Positions 16,931 through 26,638 of a stretch of DNA of 64,000 nucleotides are shown here, piece after piece. The stretch is taken from positions 1-64,000 of the forward strand of contig JAQXDW010000023.1 of assembly GCA_029251165.1 (NCBI GenBank), given 5' to 3'. The notes under the pieces were generated by a model, which saw nothing but the letters and a program-made list of their open reading frames with translations, had not been told where the DNA came from and made no database searches. A program made the position numbers and the translations under genes. Source of the DNA: Myxococcota bacterium. Lineage in GTDB: Bacteria; Myxococcota_A; UBA796. Every line of letters begins with the position of its first letter. The first letter of the stretch is position 1.

Positions 16931-18381
16931 CTCCGATCGGACTCCACCGCAGCTGCAGCAGCCTGTCCAGAGAGCATCGCCAGCGGCATGCCCCCGCCGG
17001 GATGCGCGGAACCTGAGGCGAGGTAGAGTCCGGGAATCTTCGCGATTCGGTTGGGAGGACGTCGGAATGCGGCCAGCATGTCGTTGGAGGCTGCCCCATA
17101 GATGCTGCCCTGGCTGCCGGGGAAGTGTGCCGCGAGCTGGGCGGGGGTGCGGCGCCAGACCATGGTGTCGGTCTCGGTCATCAGCCCGGCTGACTGGAGG
17201 CGCTGGTCTACCCGAGCCTCCAGCGCTGGCCAGGGATCCGCAGACCGTCCTCCGACCGGCTCTGGGGGAGCATTGGCCATGACGAACACCGGCTCCTCAT
17301 CCGCCCAGCCTGTGCGGCCGTGGCAGGGCTCCTGCGCGCAGAGGTAGACGGTCGGATCTTCCGGTGGTCGGTCCCGATCAAAGATGTCAGCGAACTCAGC
17401 ATCGTAGTCCGAGCAGAACAGCACCGTGTGCGGCACCCGCTCCGACCGCTTTGCCCGGTAGATGCCTGTCCAGCCAGACATCGAGGGCGACTGGTCGAGC
17501 CGGATTCCGTGAGGGGATCCGGGAGGAAGCAGGCGCTTCGCGAGGAGGGCAGCGTCGGCACCGACGATGACGGAGTCGGCCTCGTGGACCTCACCACCGA
17601 CCACTACACCGCGGACCCGCTTCTCCACCAGTACCTTCTCCACCGGGCTGCTCAGGTGAACACGAACACCCAGCGAGCGCGCGGCATCGACCATGGCATC
17701 GACCATGGCGGTGATCCCCCCCTGTACTCCGAAGCCACCGAGGCTCAGCTCGACATGGGCAATGCAATTGAGGGTTGCCGGTGCGCGGCGGGGATCCGAG
17801 CCGTTGTAGGTTGCGTATCGGAGCAGGAGCTTTCGGAGGTGAGGGGAGGAGATGCGCTTGTTGATGGACTGCTGCATGGTTCGCAGCGGATCGACCCGGA
17901 CGAGTCGGTGGACCTGCAGTCCCAGCGCGATGGTGTTCAGCCAGGTGGGCGCCGGACCATAGACGAAGTGCGGTGCGGCGGCAGACCAGATTCGCTCGGC
18001 GTAGGTGATGAACGCCATCAGCTCAGCCCGGGCATCGGAGCCCAGTGCGGCACCGATGTTGTCGGCGGTCTCTTCGAGGCTGTGGAAGACGTCGATCACA
18101 GTGTCGTCGGTGTAGCGGTAGCGAAACGCCGGGCTTGGTGCGCGCAGGGTGAGGACGTCAGAGAGCTTTCGTCCGGCCTTTGCCAGGATCTTGTCGAGCA
18201 CATCGGGCATGGTCAGGACGCTGGGACCAGTGTCGACCTCCACACCGTCGATGATCACGGAGCCGGCCTTGCCGCCAGGCTTGTCATGGGCCTCGAAGAG
18301 ATCGACAGACCTCCCGGCCGCAGCGAGGTTGATGGCGGCGGACAGCCCGCCGAGTCCAGCGCCGATAACAATTGCGCTCAT
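16927..18381 (-). CDS. crtD: Carotenoid desaturase, CrtD-like (CrtI family)
   Basis: 484 residues. The N-terminus has the FAD-binding VIGAGLGGLSAAINLA followed by the Glu-terminated strand (VDLFEAHDKPGGKAG) and DTGPSVLTMPDVLD, as in phytoene desaturase relatives. The C-terminus has the conserved GLYLASGSAHPGGGMPLAMLSGQ. It is distinct from the CrtI-like enzyme at 24630 and sits downstream of crtC, so a CrtD role (3,4-desaturation of a 1-hydroxylated end group) is inferred from context; sequence alone only gives the CrtI/CrtD family. The start overlaps the acyltransferase stop by ATGA. The enzyme is expected at the inner membrane. Confidence 0.82.
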   Translation of the reverse strand: MSAIVIGAGLGGLSAAINLAAAGRSVDLFEAHDKPGGKAGSVIIDGVEVDTGPSVLTMPDVLDKILAKAGRKLSDVLTLRAPSPAFRYRYTDDTVIDVFHSLEETADNIGAALGSDARAELMAFITYAERIWSAAAPHFVYGPAPTWLNTIALGLQVHRLVRVDPLRTMQQSINKRISSPHLRKLLLRYATYNGSDPRRAPATLNCIAHVELSLGGFGVQGGITAMVDAMVDAARSLGVRVHLSSPVEKVLVEKRVRGVVVGGEVHEADSVIVGADAALLAKRLLPPGSPHGIRLDQSPSMSGWTGIYRAKRSERVPHTVLFCSDYDAEFADIFDRDRPPEDPTVYLCAQEPCHGRTGWADEEPVFVMANAPPEPVGGRSADPWPALEARVDQRLQSAGLMTETDTMVWRRTPAQLAAHFPGSQGSIYGAASNDMLAAFRRPPNRIAKIPGLYLASGSAHPGGGMPLAMLSGQAAAAAVESDRR

Positions 18382-19082
18382 GTCGACCTCCGATTCATGG
18401 TGAGCAGTCGGCTGCCCAGCCCGTTCTCTGATCGCCCCGCACGTGGTGCGATGAGCGGCGTGTAGTGGGTGGACTGTCCGAGGAAGAACATGTCGATCCG
18501 GCTCAGCCCGTCGCACAGCGCAGTCTCTAAGACCGAGAGTGCATCGGGGGTGTCGGCTGGAATCGGGGACCCGAAGTCGACCACTGCGGTCGGGGTTGCA
18601 TGCTCACGGAATCCATACTGAATGGACACCGGCAGGATCGGGGTGTTGGACTGCTGGCTGAGTCGGACCACCCCCCGCTTGAGGGCCAGTGGACGGATCC
18701 AGGCGGGTCGCTGCTTGCCCTGTGGGAAGATCCACAGCGCCTCGCCGGGAGCGCTGAGGTGGCTGGCCGCGGCCTGCAGGCTCGCCTGAGCACGCTCAGA
18801 GCTGCTGCGATCGAGCGGAACAGCACCAAGCCAGCCAAAGAATGGAAGCCGGGCCAGGTTTGCGGCATCCATCAGTGCCCGACCGCTGCCACCGAGGGCA
18901 TCGTCGATGGGGAGGAGCAGCAAGGCATCCCACCATGCGACGTGGTTGGCGGCGAGCAAGACCGGCGAGCGTGCCCGATGCTCTCGTGCGGCTTCCAGAC
19001 CCCCGACGTAGACCCCATCCAGGGACGTTCGAAGCTTCCGGTTGGTGTACCGACTGGCCAATGCGCGGAACCAGGGCTTCAT
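18378..19082 (-). CDS. PlsC-type acyltransferase in the carotenoid operon
   Basis: 234 residues. The acyltransferase motif NHVAWWD (NHx4D) is near residue 45, followed by the substrate-binding region LPFFGWLGAVPLDR and FPQGKQRPAW (family FPEG-like, with Gln in place of Glu). Such enzymes move an acyl chain to a hydroxyl. Placed between a glycosyltransferase and crtD, it most likely esterifies the sugar of a carotenoid glycoside with a fatty acid (inference). It is shorter than typical lysophosphatidate acyltransferases. Start and stop both overlap the neighbours by ATGA. Confidence 0.82.
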   Translation of the reverse strand: MKPWFRALASRYTNRKLRTSLDGVYVGGLEAAREHRARSPVLLAANHVAWWDALLLLPIDDALGGSGRALMDAANLARLPFFGWLGAVPLDRSSSERAQASLQAAASHLSAPGEALWIFPQGKQRPAWIRPLALKRGVVRLSQQSNTPILPVSIQYGFREHATPTAVVDFGSPIPADTPDALSVLETALCDGLSRIDMFFLGQSTHYTPLIAPRAGRSENGLGSRLLTMNRRST

Positions 19083-20203
19083 CGCTGACCTCGTGCGGCG
19101 TAGGTCCGACCCCGCCACTGGATGGCGCCGATGCGACTCCACCGCGCAGAGTTGACCGCGATCACAATCAGGCCGAGCACCGAGAGCGGGTGGAGAAGGA
19201 CTGAGAGCGCGGTGTGGTTGTAGCGGACGGCGAGCAGCGTCCGGGTCAGCAGGTTCAGGCCAGCCCCGAGCGCGGCGGGCACAGCCCAGGCGGGATCGAG
19301 GAGGAGCGCGAGGGGCAGCGCGATGAACGGAAGGACCATGGTCAGCAGGTACAGCACGACCACGGACATCAGACCCAGCAGGCTCTCTCCGAGGCCCTCG
19401 TAGAGGTTCTTGGAGAAACCAGACCAGATCTCTGCAGCGGAGGAGTACATCCGGCAGTGTGCGATGTGGAAGCCGTCGGCGAAGCAGACCCGGATGCCGG
19501 TGCGCTTGGCCTGCCGACACAGCGCCATGTCATCCACGACCTCACCACGAACCGAGGCGAAGCCACCGAGTGCCTCCAGGGCCTCCCGTCGTACAGCGAG
19601 GACCTGTCCATTGGCGGCAAGGATGCGGGGGCTGGTGGTGCGTGGGATGAGGGCGAGGGGAAGCCACGCGGTGTAGGTCAGGCACAGCAGCGGCATGAAC
19701 AGCTGCTCGACGAGACTGACGGTCTGCTGACGGGGGAACGCGGTGACCAGACTGTTGTCTTCGAGCAGCCCCAGCAGCCTCGGGACACCGTCGGGTGTGA
19801 GGGTGGTGTCGGCATCGACAAACAGCAGGACGTCACCGGTGGCGTGCTGAGAGAGCTGATGGCAGGCGTGGGGCTTTCCGACCCAGCCAGCAGGCAGTCT
19901 CTGACCCTCGACGATCCGGAGGCGCGGGTGCTTACGCTGAAGCCGAGCGAGGATGTCGGGTGTGGTGTCGGTGGAGGCGTCGTCGTATACGATCACCTCG
20001 TCGATGCATCGGGGACCGGCCAGTGCAGCGGTCACGCATGCCTCAATGGTGGCCGCCTCGTTGCGGGCCGGGATGAGAATCGAGACCCGACCGCGGGCAG
20101 GCGTGTTGGTGCGTCCACGGGTCCAGGTCAGGAGGTTGAGGCCGGTGATGACTGCCGGAATGGCTGCCGGTATGGTGAGAAGAAGCAGGGGGAGGGCGCT
20201 CAT
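19079..20203 (-). CDS. Family 2 glycosyltransferase in the carotenoid operon
   Basis: 374 residues. An N-terminal membrane segment precedes a GT-A domain with VSILIPARNEAATI, the DxD motif in LLFVDADTTL, the acceptor-site region GEVVDDMALCRQAKR and a QxxRW-like IWSGFSKNLYEG segment. Three or four C-terminal membrane helices follow. The layout matches CrtQ/CruC-type carotenoid glycosyltransferases. It probably adds a hexose to a carotenoid hydroxyl made by CrtC; the sugar cannot be told. Both ends overlap neighbours by ATGA, so expression should be tightly coupled. Confidence 0.85.
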   Translation of the reverse strand: MSALPLLLLTIPAAIPAVITGLNLLTWTRGRTNTPARGRVSILIPARNEAATIEACVTAALAGPRCIDEVIVYDDASTDTTPDILARLQRKHPRLRIVEGQRLPAGWVGKPHACHQLSQHATGDVLLFVDADTTLTPDGVPRLLGLLEDNSLVTAFPRQQTVSLVEQLFMPLLCLTYTAWLPLALIPRTTSPRILAANGQVLAVRREALEALGGFASVRGEVVDDMALCRQAKRTGIRVCFADGFHIAHCRMYSSAAEIWSGFSKNLYEGLGESLLGLMSVVVLYLLTMVLPFIALPLALLLDPAWAVPAALGAGLNLLTRTLLAVRYNHTALSVLLHPLSVLGLIVIAVNSARWSRIGAIQWRGRTYAARGQR

Positions 20204-21312
20204 TGTGGCTGCTTCACAGGGAGCTGCTTTGGGGCATCTGGGATGCCCAGAAGCCGAGAGATTCGACCGACCCTGGGGCCAGTGAACAGCGGCAGCCACA
20301 TCGAGTTGCCGCCGTCGTGTCGGTGGACTGCCATCTTCACCAGCGGTCGGCTCCAGGCCCGATCGATGCGGTCGGGGAGGACGTGCTCAGCAAACCCGCG
20401 CACGAGGGAGCCATTCACCCGTGCTTCGATCTGGAAGCGTTGGTAGAACGGTCCGTTGTCGACGAGGTGGGCAAAGTGGATGACCACCGGCTCGTTGCCC
20501 GGGGGCGTGAGGGTGAGGGTGCGCGGCCAGGACGGTCCCAGCAGCGACCGCTGCCAGCCCGCCATCACAAACCGGGCGTTCTCGACCATGCTCGTCGAGC
20601 CATCAGCCGCGATGGTCAGGCACAGGCTGCGGGTCGCTTCTGTGCGATCGTTGGGGATGAGGTGGTAGCCGATCAGCTCATGGTCCGGCAGCGCGAGCCG
20701 GAACCACCACCACCGGTCGATGCCAAGCGTGTGCATCGGTCGCTGGCCGAGGTTGCGGTCGAAGTAAGCGCGGCCTTGGATGTTCCACTGCTGGTCGCCG
20801 CATGCCAGTGACGCCGTGGCCTGTGCAACGACCGCCAGCGGGGTCCACTCGTGCTCGGGATTCGCCTCTCCATCACCACCACCCTTGCGGGGGTGACCGG
20901 TGAGGGCGATCGTTCCGGTGAGGCGGTTGTCGCTCCCTGGAACGGCGCAATCCAGCGAGATGGACAGGTTGAGCTTCTCGTTGGTGGTCACCTGTGCGGT
21001 GAGGCCGCCGATCTCCCATCGGTCATCTTCCCAGCGGACTGTCGCCGGATCGGCGGTCTGCAGGAGGTAGAAGTCGGGCCGACCACCTTGGTAGATCACC
21101 ACATTGACCGAGGGATTATCGGCAGGTATAGGTGGACGGCCTGCGCGCGCTTCGCTAGCTATGCCAGGAAGAAAAGGAAGGTTGTAAGACCAGATAAGAA
21201 CCAGTCCGTCCCCGCGATCATCGGTGAGGTCGAGGTACCACCACAGGAACCCTCCGGCAGTGTGGAGCGGGCCGGGTGGAGACAGGTGGCGTGGGGGGGT
21301 CAGGGAGATCAT
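20200..21312 (-). CDS. crtC: Carotenoid 1,2-hydratase
   Basis: 370 residues. The N-terminal segment GGFLWWYLDLTDDRGDGLVLIWSYNLPFLPG is typical of the CrtC/hydroxyneurosporene synthase family, followed by a lipocalin-like two-barrel architecture with HTLGIDRWWWFRLAL and a GRAYFDRNLG motif. It adds water to the psi end of an acyclic or monocyclic carotenoid to make a tertiary hydroxyl. It is the first gene of the leftward operon, and GAGG lies before the ATG. A free psi end is needed, so the cyclase encoded divergently should act on one end only. Confidence 0.88.
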   Translation of the reverse strand: MISLTPPRHLSPPGPLHTAGGFLWWYLDLTDDRGDGLVLIWSYNLPFLPGIASEARAGRPPIPADNPSVNVVIYQGGRPDFYLLQTADPATVRWEDDRWEIGGLTAQVTTNEKLNLSISLDCAVPGSDNRLTGTIALTGHPRKGGGDGEANPEHEWTPLAVVAQATASLACGDQQWNIQGRAYFDRNLGQRPMHTLGIDRWWWFRLALPDHELIGYHLIPNDRTEATRSLCLTIAADGSTSMVENARFVMAGWQRSLLGPSWPRTLTLTPPGNEPVVIHFAHLVDNGPFYQRFQIEARVNGSLVRGFAEHVLPDRIDRAWSRPLVKMAVHRHDGGNSMWLPLFTGPRVGRISRLLGIPDAPKQLPVKQPQ

Positions 21313-21369
21313 GCTGGCCTCTGAGAAGTGGATTCAAGAGCGGCACTCACGGCCAATATTCTCGTCTGG

Positions 21370-21420
21370 TGTGCAAAGTATATACACCGTCTTGCATGTT
21401 GTGTGCAAACAGTGTACATA
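21370..21420. promoter_or_regulatory. Overlapping divergent crt promoters with repeated operator-like elements
   Basis: Rightward: TTGCAT (21392-21397), 17-base spacer, TACATA (21415-21420). Leftward: TTGCAC (complement of 21403-21408), 18-base spacer, TATATA (21379-21384). TGCA cores at 21372, 21393 and 21404 are spaced 21 and 11 bases, about helical phase. TGTGCAAAGTAT (21370-21381) and TGTGTGCAAACA (21400-21411) each recur with one mismatch before the carH-like gene. A CarH-type repressor bound here could block both promoters. Confidence 0.65.
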
Positions 21421-21458
21421 AAGATCGTCAACACTCCCTGAGACCAGGTCTACTCCGC

Positions 21459-22682
21459 ATGTCTTCTCCCCAATCCCTACCCGATATTTTGATCGTCGGT
21501 GCCGGTCCAGCTGCTCGGTTTTTGGCCGCAGCCTGTATCGGTAAAGGGTTGAAAGTTGAGGGTGTAGCTGTTGAACCGGATTGTTCGTGGCTTCCTCGGT
21601 ACGGGGCTTGGACCGACGAACTGACGGCTCTTCCCAGCGCGGTTGTAGAGGACATCACGGCCCACTCCTGGGCTGGTGCGACTGTGTACACCCTTGAGAA
21701 GTTGTCCCTTGATCGGGCCTACGTTGCGCTCTCCACTCCCCGACTTCAGGGGTGGTTGACTGCACAGTGCATGGGGATGCGCTGGCATCGCGGCTGTGCT
21801 GTACACGTCCAGCACGAAGACGATCACAGCACTGTCATGCTCCAGGATGGCACTGCGCTGAGCGCACGGGTCGTCGTCGATGCGACCGGCTCCGGTGTGC
21901 TCCTTGAGCGCAGCCCGGCACCATCGGCCTGGCAGACAGCCTACGGTGTCCACATCACCGTCCCCGGTGGTCACCCCTGGCCCCTCGATCGCATCGAGCT
22001 GATGGACTTTCGCGGCTCCAATCCGGTGCCCTCCTTCCTCTATGCGCAGCCCCTGGACGCTGAGCGGGTCTTCGTCGAGGAGACCACCCTCATCGCCAAC
22101 CCCGCCCTGTCGATTCCGCAGCTCAAGCAGCGCCTCTTCGTTCGCCTCGAGCAGATGGGTGTTCAGCATTCTGACGCCACGGATGAAGAGCACTGTCGAA
22201 TCCAGATGCTGGGTCCGGTGCCGGTCATCGGACAGCAGACGGTCGGATTCGGAGCTGCTGCTGGGATGGTCCATCCGGCGACCGGCTATCAGCTCGCCCG
22301 TCTCCCGGCGGCAGCAGCAGCTGTGGCGGATGCACTGGCTGCAGGTCTCTCTGGCGGACCGTCCGAGGCCGCCGAGGCCGCTTGGTCTGCGCTGTGGTCT
22401 CCTGCCCGGAAGCGACAGTGGGCATTGTATAGATTTGGAGCTGAGATCCTTAGGGATCTCGATGTCGAAGACACCCGCCGCTTCTTCGATGCATTCTTCC
22501 GCATCGAGACATCACTGTGGTCGGGCTTTCTCTCCGCTTCTCTCTCTCCGTTTGGACTGGCTACGGCGATGACGGCAGTGTTTTCCGCGTCTTCCCTTCC
22601 TATCCGACGACATCTTATCGCAGCCGGGGCATCTCGCTCTGGGCTCGGTCTCCTGCGAAACCTCAGCCGACCCTCTCTTTAG
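21459..22682 (+). CDS. crtY: Lycopene cyclase (CrtL/CrtY family flavoprotein)
   Basis: 407 residues. An N-terminal dinucleotide-binding DILIVGAGPAARFLAAAC is followed by PDCSWLPRYGAWTDEL, like the YGVW-DE segment of plant and cyanobacterial lycopene cyclases. FLYAQPLDAERVFVEETTL and GMVHPATGYQLAR match the catalytic and C-terminal flavin motifs. Myxococcus uses a two-subunit CrtYc/Yd cyclase, so this single flavoprotein type is a different solution. One-end or two-end cyclisation cannot be read from the sequence; crtC in the partner operon argues for one end. It is the first gene of the rightward operon, with a weak ribosome site. Confidence 0.85.
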   Translation: MSSPQSLPDILIVGAGPAARFLAAACIGKGLKVEGVAVEPDCSWLPRYGAWTDELTALPSAVVEDITAHSWAGATVYTLEKLSLDRAYVALSTPRLQGWLTAQCMGMRWHRGCAVHVQHEDDHSTVMLQDGTALSARVVVDATGSGVLLERSPAPSAWQTAYGVHITVPGGHPWPLDRIELMDFRGSNPVPSFLYAQPLDAERVFVEETTLIANPALSIPQLKQRLFVRLEQMGVQHSDATDEEHCRIQMLGPVPVIGQQTVGFGAAAGMVHPATGYQLARLPAAAAAVADALAAGLSGGPSEAAEAAWSALWSPARKRQWALYRFGAEILRDLDVEDTRRFFDAFFRIETSLWSGFLSASLSPFGLATAMTAVFSASSLPIRRHLIAAGASRSGLGLLRNLSRPSL

Positions 22683-22690
22683 GAGCCCTC

Positions 22691-23710
22691 ATGCAGAACC
22701 TCGCACGCTCTTCCTCGCAGCCACCGCCAACACTTCGTTCCAGTGCGATGCTGGACGACGTCGAGCGGATGATGCGTAGCCTTTCTGCAGGTGAGCGCAT
22801 GGAGCGCACCGGCGTCATGGTCCAGGAGCATCTTGCGACGGGCGGGAAGCGAATTCGAGCTCGGCTGTCACTGTGTGCAATGGAGGCCCTCGGCGGCGCT
22901 CGCAGCAGTGCAGTTGGCTGGGCGACAGCGGTCGAGCTGCTCCACAACGCCACCCTGATTCACGATGACATCCAGGACGGCGATCGGGTCCGACGCGGTC
23001 AGCCGACCACCTGGGTCCGGCACGGCATCGCTCAGGCCATCAACGCCGGCGATCTTCTCCTGATGCTGCCCTTTCTTGCCGTCTCTCATGCCCCTGAGGA
23101 CCGACGCTGGCGGCTGTGTCAGCTCCTCGCTGAGGGCGCGACCCGCGTGGTCCGTGGGCAGGTCGAAGAGCTGAGCATGCTGCCCTCGGAGAGCGTCTCC
23201 ATGGAGGCATGGAAGCGAGTGGTCGAGGGGAAGACTGGCGGTCTGTTCTGCCTCCCGGTCGAGGGGGCCGCGATCCTGGCGGGACACTCTGAGGAGGAAT
23301 CGGCACGGATCGCTGCGGCGTTCATGCCGCTGGGCGTGCTGTTCCAGCTTCAGGATGACGTGCTCGACCTGTACGGTGACAAGGGACGAGAGGCCCCGGG
23401 AGCGGACCTGAGAGAGGGCAAGATCAGCGCGCTGGTCGTCGCCCATCTCGAGCGCTGTCCAGAGGATCGAGCGTGGCTGCTTGAGCTGCTTCGATGCCCC
23501 CGACAAGAGACAACCTCCGCTGCTGTCGAGGATGCGATCGCCCGCTTCCGCCGCAGCGGCGCCCTCGCCGATGTCCTCGACGACATCCTCCACCAGATCC
23601 AGCTGGTCGAGTCCGCTGAGGTGCTCCAGGCCTACCCCGCGCTGCGCGGCGTCGCGCTCCAGATCACTGCCCTGGCGATGCAGCCCATCTCTCACCTCTG
23701 GCGGGTGTGA
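22691..23710 (+). CDS. crtE: Geranylgeranyl diphosphate synthase
   Basis: 339 residues. The first Asp-rich motif HDDIQDGDRVRRGQPT and the second QDDVLDLYGD mark a trans-isoprenyl diphosphate synthase. GGKRIRARL near residue 50 binds the homoallylic diphosphate. It builds C20 geranylgeranyl diphosphate for phytoene synthesis. The context (crtY before, crtB and crtI after) supports crtE over an ispA or quinone-side-chain role. AGGAG lies 5 bases before the ATG. Its stop overlaps the next start (TGATG). Confidence 0.93.
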   Translation: MQNLARSSSQPPPTLRSSAMLDDVERMMRSLSAGERMERTGVMVQEHLATGGKRIRARLSLCAMEALGGARSSAVGWATAVELLHNATLIHDDIQDGDRVRRGQPTTWVRHGIAQAINAGDLLLMLPFLAVSHAPEDRRWRLCQLLAEGATRVVRGQVEELSMLPSESVSMEAWKRVVEGKTGGLFCLPVEGAAILAGHSEEESARIAAAFMPLGVLFQLQDDVLDLYGDKGREAPGADLREGKISALVVAHLERCPEDRAWLLELLRCPRQETTSAAVEDAIARFRRSGALADVLDDILHQIQLVESAEVLQAYPALRGVALQITALAMQPISHLWRV

Positions 23711-24630
23711 TGGACAGCACAATCACCGAGAGCCGCGCTGTCCTCACGACACACTCCCGCTCGTTTCGACTCGCCGGCCGCTTCCTGACCAGCCGACAGC
23801 TCGACGAGGCTGCTGTGGTCTATGCGTTCTGTCGGATGGTCGACGATGCCGCCGACGAAGCGGACAGCGTCCAGATCGCCACCGAAGACCTCGACGCAAT
23901 CGAGGCCTCGCTGCGCGGCGATGCTCCCGCAGACAGCACCATCGCTGCCTTTCGTGACATCTGCCATCGCCGGGACATCCCGATGCTGGCCGCCTTGGAG
24001 CTTATCGCCGGGGTTCGCTCTGACCTCGGCGTCGTTCGCATCGCCGATGATGCGGCCCTGACCCGGTACAGCTACCGAGTGGCAGGGACGGTCGGGGTGA
24101 TGATGTGCGGCGTGCTCGGTGTGGGTGCCCGACATGCCTGGCCGGCAGCCATCGCGCTGGGCATCGGCATGCAGATCACCAACATCTGTCGCGACGTGGT
24201 CGAAGACGCGGCCCGAGGGCGGGTCTATCTCCCCCTGGATCGGCTTCAAGCCGTCGGGATCACCGATCAGAGCCTCATCAACGGCTCCTGCAGCAGCACC
24301 TCGCTCGCCTCCGTTGTCTCTGATCTGCTCGACATCGCTGACGAGAACTATGCCTTTGCAGAGTCCGGGATGAGCCACATTCCCTGGCGTGGACGGCTGG
24401 GGATTCTCATCGCCAGCCGCCTGTATCGGGCGATCGGCGTGCGGCTCCGCGCAGTCTATGGCTGCGACCCCACCCATGGCCGCACCGTCACCACCCCCTT
24501 CGAGAAGGCGCGTGCAGTCTTCAGCGGTCTCGTGCGGTTCTTCCACCCCGTTACCCTCGGCATTCGCTCCGGTCAGGCTCCAGAGCCTGCGACCGCCCCC
24601 CATGTCCCGTCGCTCCTTGAGGCGGCCTGA
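23710..24630 (+). CDS. crtB: Phytoene synthase
   Basis: 306 residues. Head-to-head prenyl synthase motifs are intact: [14 protein letters not shown] (first Asp-rich) and [20 protein letters not shown] (second). It joins two geranylgeranyl diphosphates into phytoene. The ATG at 23710 overlaps the crtE stop by one base; GTG 23707 is an alternative. The stop overlaps the crtI start in the same way, so crtE-crtB-crtI should be translated together. Confidence 0.95.
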   Translation: MDSTITESRAVLTTHSRSFRLAGRFLTSRQLDEAAVVYAFCRMVDDAADEADSVQIATEDLDAIEASLRGDAPADSTIAAFRDICHRRDIPMLAALELIAGVRSDLGVVRIADDAALTRYSYRVAGTVGVMMCGVLGVGARHAWPAAIALGIGMQITNICRDVVEDAARGRVYLPLDRLQAVGITDQSLINGSCSSTSLASVVSDLLDIADENYAFAESGMSHIPWRGRLGILIASRLYRAIGVRLRAVYGCDPTHGRTVTTPFEKARAVFSGLVRFFHPVTLGIRSGQAPEPATAPHVPSLLEAA

Positions 24631-26264
24631 TGGAGTACCCCATGACCTCACGCAGCACCGCGATCATCATCGGCGCCGGATTCGGCGGCCTTTCTCTCGG
24701 CATTCGGCTTCAGAGCCTCGGCTTCGACACCACCATCGTCGAGGCCCTCGACAAGGCCGGTGGCCGGGCGTACGCCAAGCACGTCAATGGCTTCACCTTT
24801 GACATGGGGCCGACAGTCATCACTGTGCCCCAGTTCATCGAGGAGCTGTTCGCGCTTCAGCGCGACGTCGATCACCTCGATGCTCCAGACTTTCCAGCGG
24901 AGATGCTCCAGCCGGGCTCTGGGCTCGCGGGGCCCGAGACCGCACGGTACGCCAACATCGTTCCGATTCTTCCGTTCTATCGGATCTACTTCGATGACGG
25001 CACCTACTTCGACTACGACGGCGACCCCGTCTCCACCCGCGAGCAGATCAAGCAGATCGCGCCGGAGGATCTGGAAGGCTACGAGCGCTTCCACACCGAT
25101 GCCGAGGCCATCTTCAAGCGCGGCTTCCTGGAGCTTGGCTACACCTGCTTCCAGGACATCTCCACCATGCTCAAGGTGGTCCCAGACCTCCTCAAGCTCG
25201 ACGCGGTCCGCAGCCTGTTCTCGTTCACCAGCCGGTACTTCAGCTCCGATAAGCTGCGGCAGGTGTTCAGCTTCGAGACCCTCCTCATCGGCGGAAATCC
25301 GCTGTCGGTCCCGGCAATCTACGCGATGATTCACTTCGTCGAGAAGACCTGGGGTGTCCACTACGTCATGGGCGGAACCGGTGCGCTGGTCAGCGGAATG
25401 GTCAAGAAGTTCCAGGAGCTCGGCGGAGTGATCCGGTACGACTCGCCGGTCTCTCGCATCGACTGTGAAGACGGCAGCTTCCTCAAGAAGCCGAAGGCCA
25501 CAGGCGTCACCTTGGCCGATGGTGATCAGCTGTCTGCGGATCTCGTGATCAGCAACGCCGACTACGCCAACACCTACATGAAGCTCATCGACAGCAAGCA
25601 CCGCCGGTGGAACCCGGACTGGCGCATCAAGTCGATGAAGTACTCCATGTCACTGCTGGTGGTCTACTTCGGCTTCAAGAAGTCCGAGGAAGCCCTCGAT
25701 CTTCGGCACCACAACATCATCCTCGGCCCCCGCTATGAGGAGCTGCTGACCGACATCTTCAGCCGGAAGATCCTCGCGGAAGACTTCAGCCAGTACCTCC
25801 ACATTCCGACCCTGACCGATCCCTCGCTCGCTCCAGAAGGCCACCACGCGGCCTACACCCTCATCCCGGTTCCCCACAACGGCAGCGAGATCGACTGGGA
25901 TGTTGAGGGGCCCCGGCTCACCAAGACGGTGCTGACGTTCCTCGACGAAGAGGGCTACATCCCTGGTCTGATGGAGAACCTCGTCCACCAGGAGTTCATC
26001 ACACCCGACTACTTCGAGAAGACCCTCGCCAGCCACCTCGGCAACGCCTTTGGCGTCGAGCCCCGGCTCACCCAGTCGGCGTTCTTCCGGCCCCACAACC
26101 GCTCGGAAGACATCACGGGGCTGTACCTCGTCGGTGCATCTTCCCAGCCAGGTGCTGGAACTCCGAGCGTGATGATGTCTGCGAAGATGACCGCCCGGGT
26201 GATCGCAGAGGACTTTGCCGAGCAGATTCAGGACTGGCGCGGCGCACAGGTCGCGGCGAAGTAG
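24630..26264 (+). CDS. crtI: Phytoene desaturase
   Basis: 544 residues, a full-length CrtI. FAD motif [33 protein letters not shown] near the N-terminus and the C-terminal [22 protein letters not shown] are characteristic. [19 protein letters not shown] segment marks the substrate-domain boundary. It introduces double bases from phytoene towards lycopene at the membrane with FAD. M. xanthus carries two crtI-type genes, and here too a second desaturase (16927) exists. GAGGC lies before the ATG. A strong terminator follows at 26306. Confidence 0.93.
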   Translation: MEYPMTSRSTAIIIGAGFGGLSLGIRLQSLGFDTTIVEALDKAGGRAYAKHVNGFTFDMGPTVITVPQFIEELFALQRDVDHLDAPDFPAEMLQPGSGLAGPETARYANIVPILPFYRIYFDDGTYFDYDGDPVSTREQIKQIAPEDLEGYERFHTDAEAIFKRGFLELGYTCFQDISTMLKVVPDLLKLDAVRSLFSFTSRYFSSDKLRQVFSFETLLIGGNPLSVPAIYAMIHFVEKTWGVHYVMGGTGALVSGMVKKFQELGGVIRYDSPVSRIDCEDGSFLKKPKATGVTLADGDQLSADLVISNADYANTYMKLIDSKHRRWNPDWRIKSMKYSMSLLVVYFGFKKSEEALDLRHHNIILGPRYEELLTDIFSRKILAEDFSQYLHIPTLTDPSLAPEGHHAAYTLIPVPHNGSEIDWDVEGPRLTKTVLTFLDEEGYIPGLMENLVHQEFITPDYFEKTLASHLGNAFGVEPRLTQSAFFRPHNRSEDITGLYLVGASSQPGAGTPSVMMSAKMTARVIAEDFAEQIQDWRGAQVAAK

Positions 26265-26305
26265 ACCGCCGCTGCGGGCATCTTGCCCACCCCGTCGAGC
26301 ACGAG

Positions 26306-26340
26306 AGCCCCCAGACCAGATGGTCTGGGGGCTTCTTTGT
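26306..26340 (+). terminator. Rho-independent terminator after crtI
   Basis: A 13-base perfect stem (26306-26318 with 26321-26333), including CCCCCAGACC and its complement, is followed by TCTTTGT. It lies 42 bases after the crtI stop and ends the rightward carotenoid operon; it could also work for the opposing carH-like gene. Confidence 0.9.
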
Positions 26341-26397
26341 GCTGCTGCGACAGCTCTCGATGAGACGGGGGACTTAGTGCTGGGGAGGGCTGATCGC

Positions 26398-26477
26398 TCC
26401 CAAAGCGAAGCTCCACCGACGATCGGTGAAGCATCGGTCCCAAAGCGAAGCTCCACTGACGAGCGATGAAGCATCAG
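26398..26477. repeat. Two-copy 40-base tandem repeat
   Basis: Copies at 26398-26437 and 26438-26477 share about 35 of 40 bases (both begin TCCCAAAGCGAAGCTCCAC). The first copy contains CACCGA-CGA-TCGGTG, a small palindrome that is decayed in the second. It lies between the crtI terminator and the end of the carH-like gene. The remainder of the 374-base gap shows no gene. Confidence 0.6.
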
Positions 26478-26638
26478 GAGGGCTCTCGGAGTCGAGGAGG
26501 GGGCGAGCTCCGGATGCGCCAGAAGCGGCCGATTGGACAGGGAGGTTCTTGCCTGGCTTGCTGCGGTGGATCTGCGGCCTCACGCCTGACGAGCCATCGC
26601 GACCATCTGATGACTCCAGCGGAGCCGCACGCCGATCG

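Noticed and set aside
19214-20446. Plus-strand open frame opposite the glycosyltransferase
   Set aside because: Gly/Val/Glu/Asp-rich shadow of a gene with clear GT2 motifs; no domain.
21313-21458. Cobalamin riboswitch near the B12-dependent regulator or crt genes
   Set aside because: The gaps (146 and 92 bases) are too short and show promoter-like repeats, not a B12-box fold.
26228-26583. Short minus-strand frames over the terminator and 40-base repeat
   Set aside because: They read through the crtI terminator and repeat; similar peptides come only from the repeat itself.
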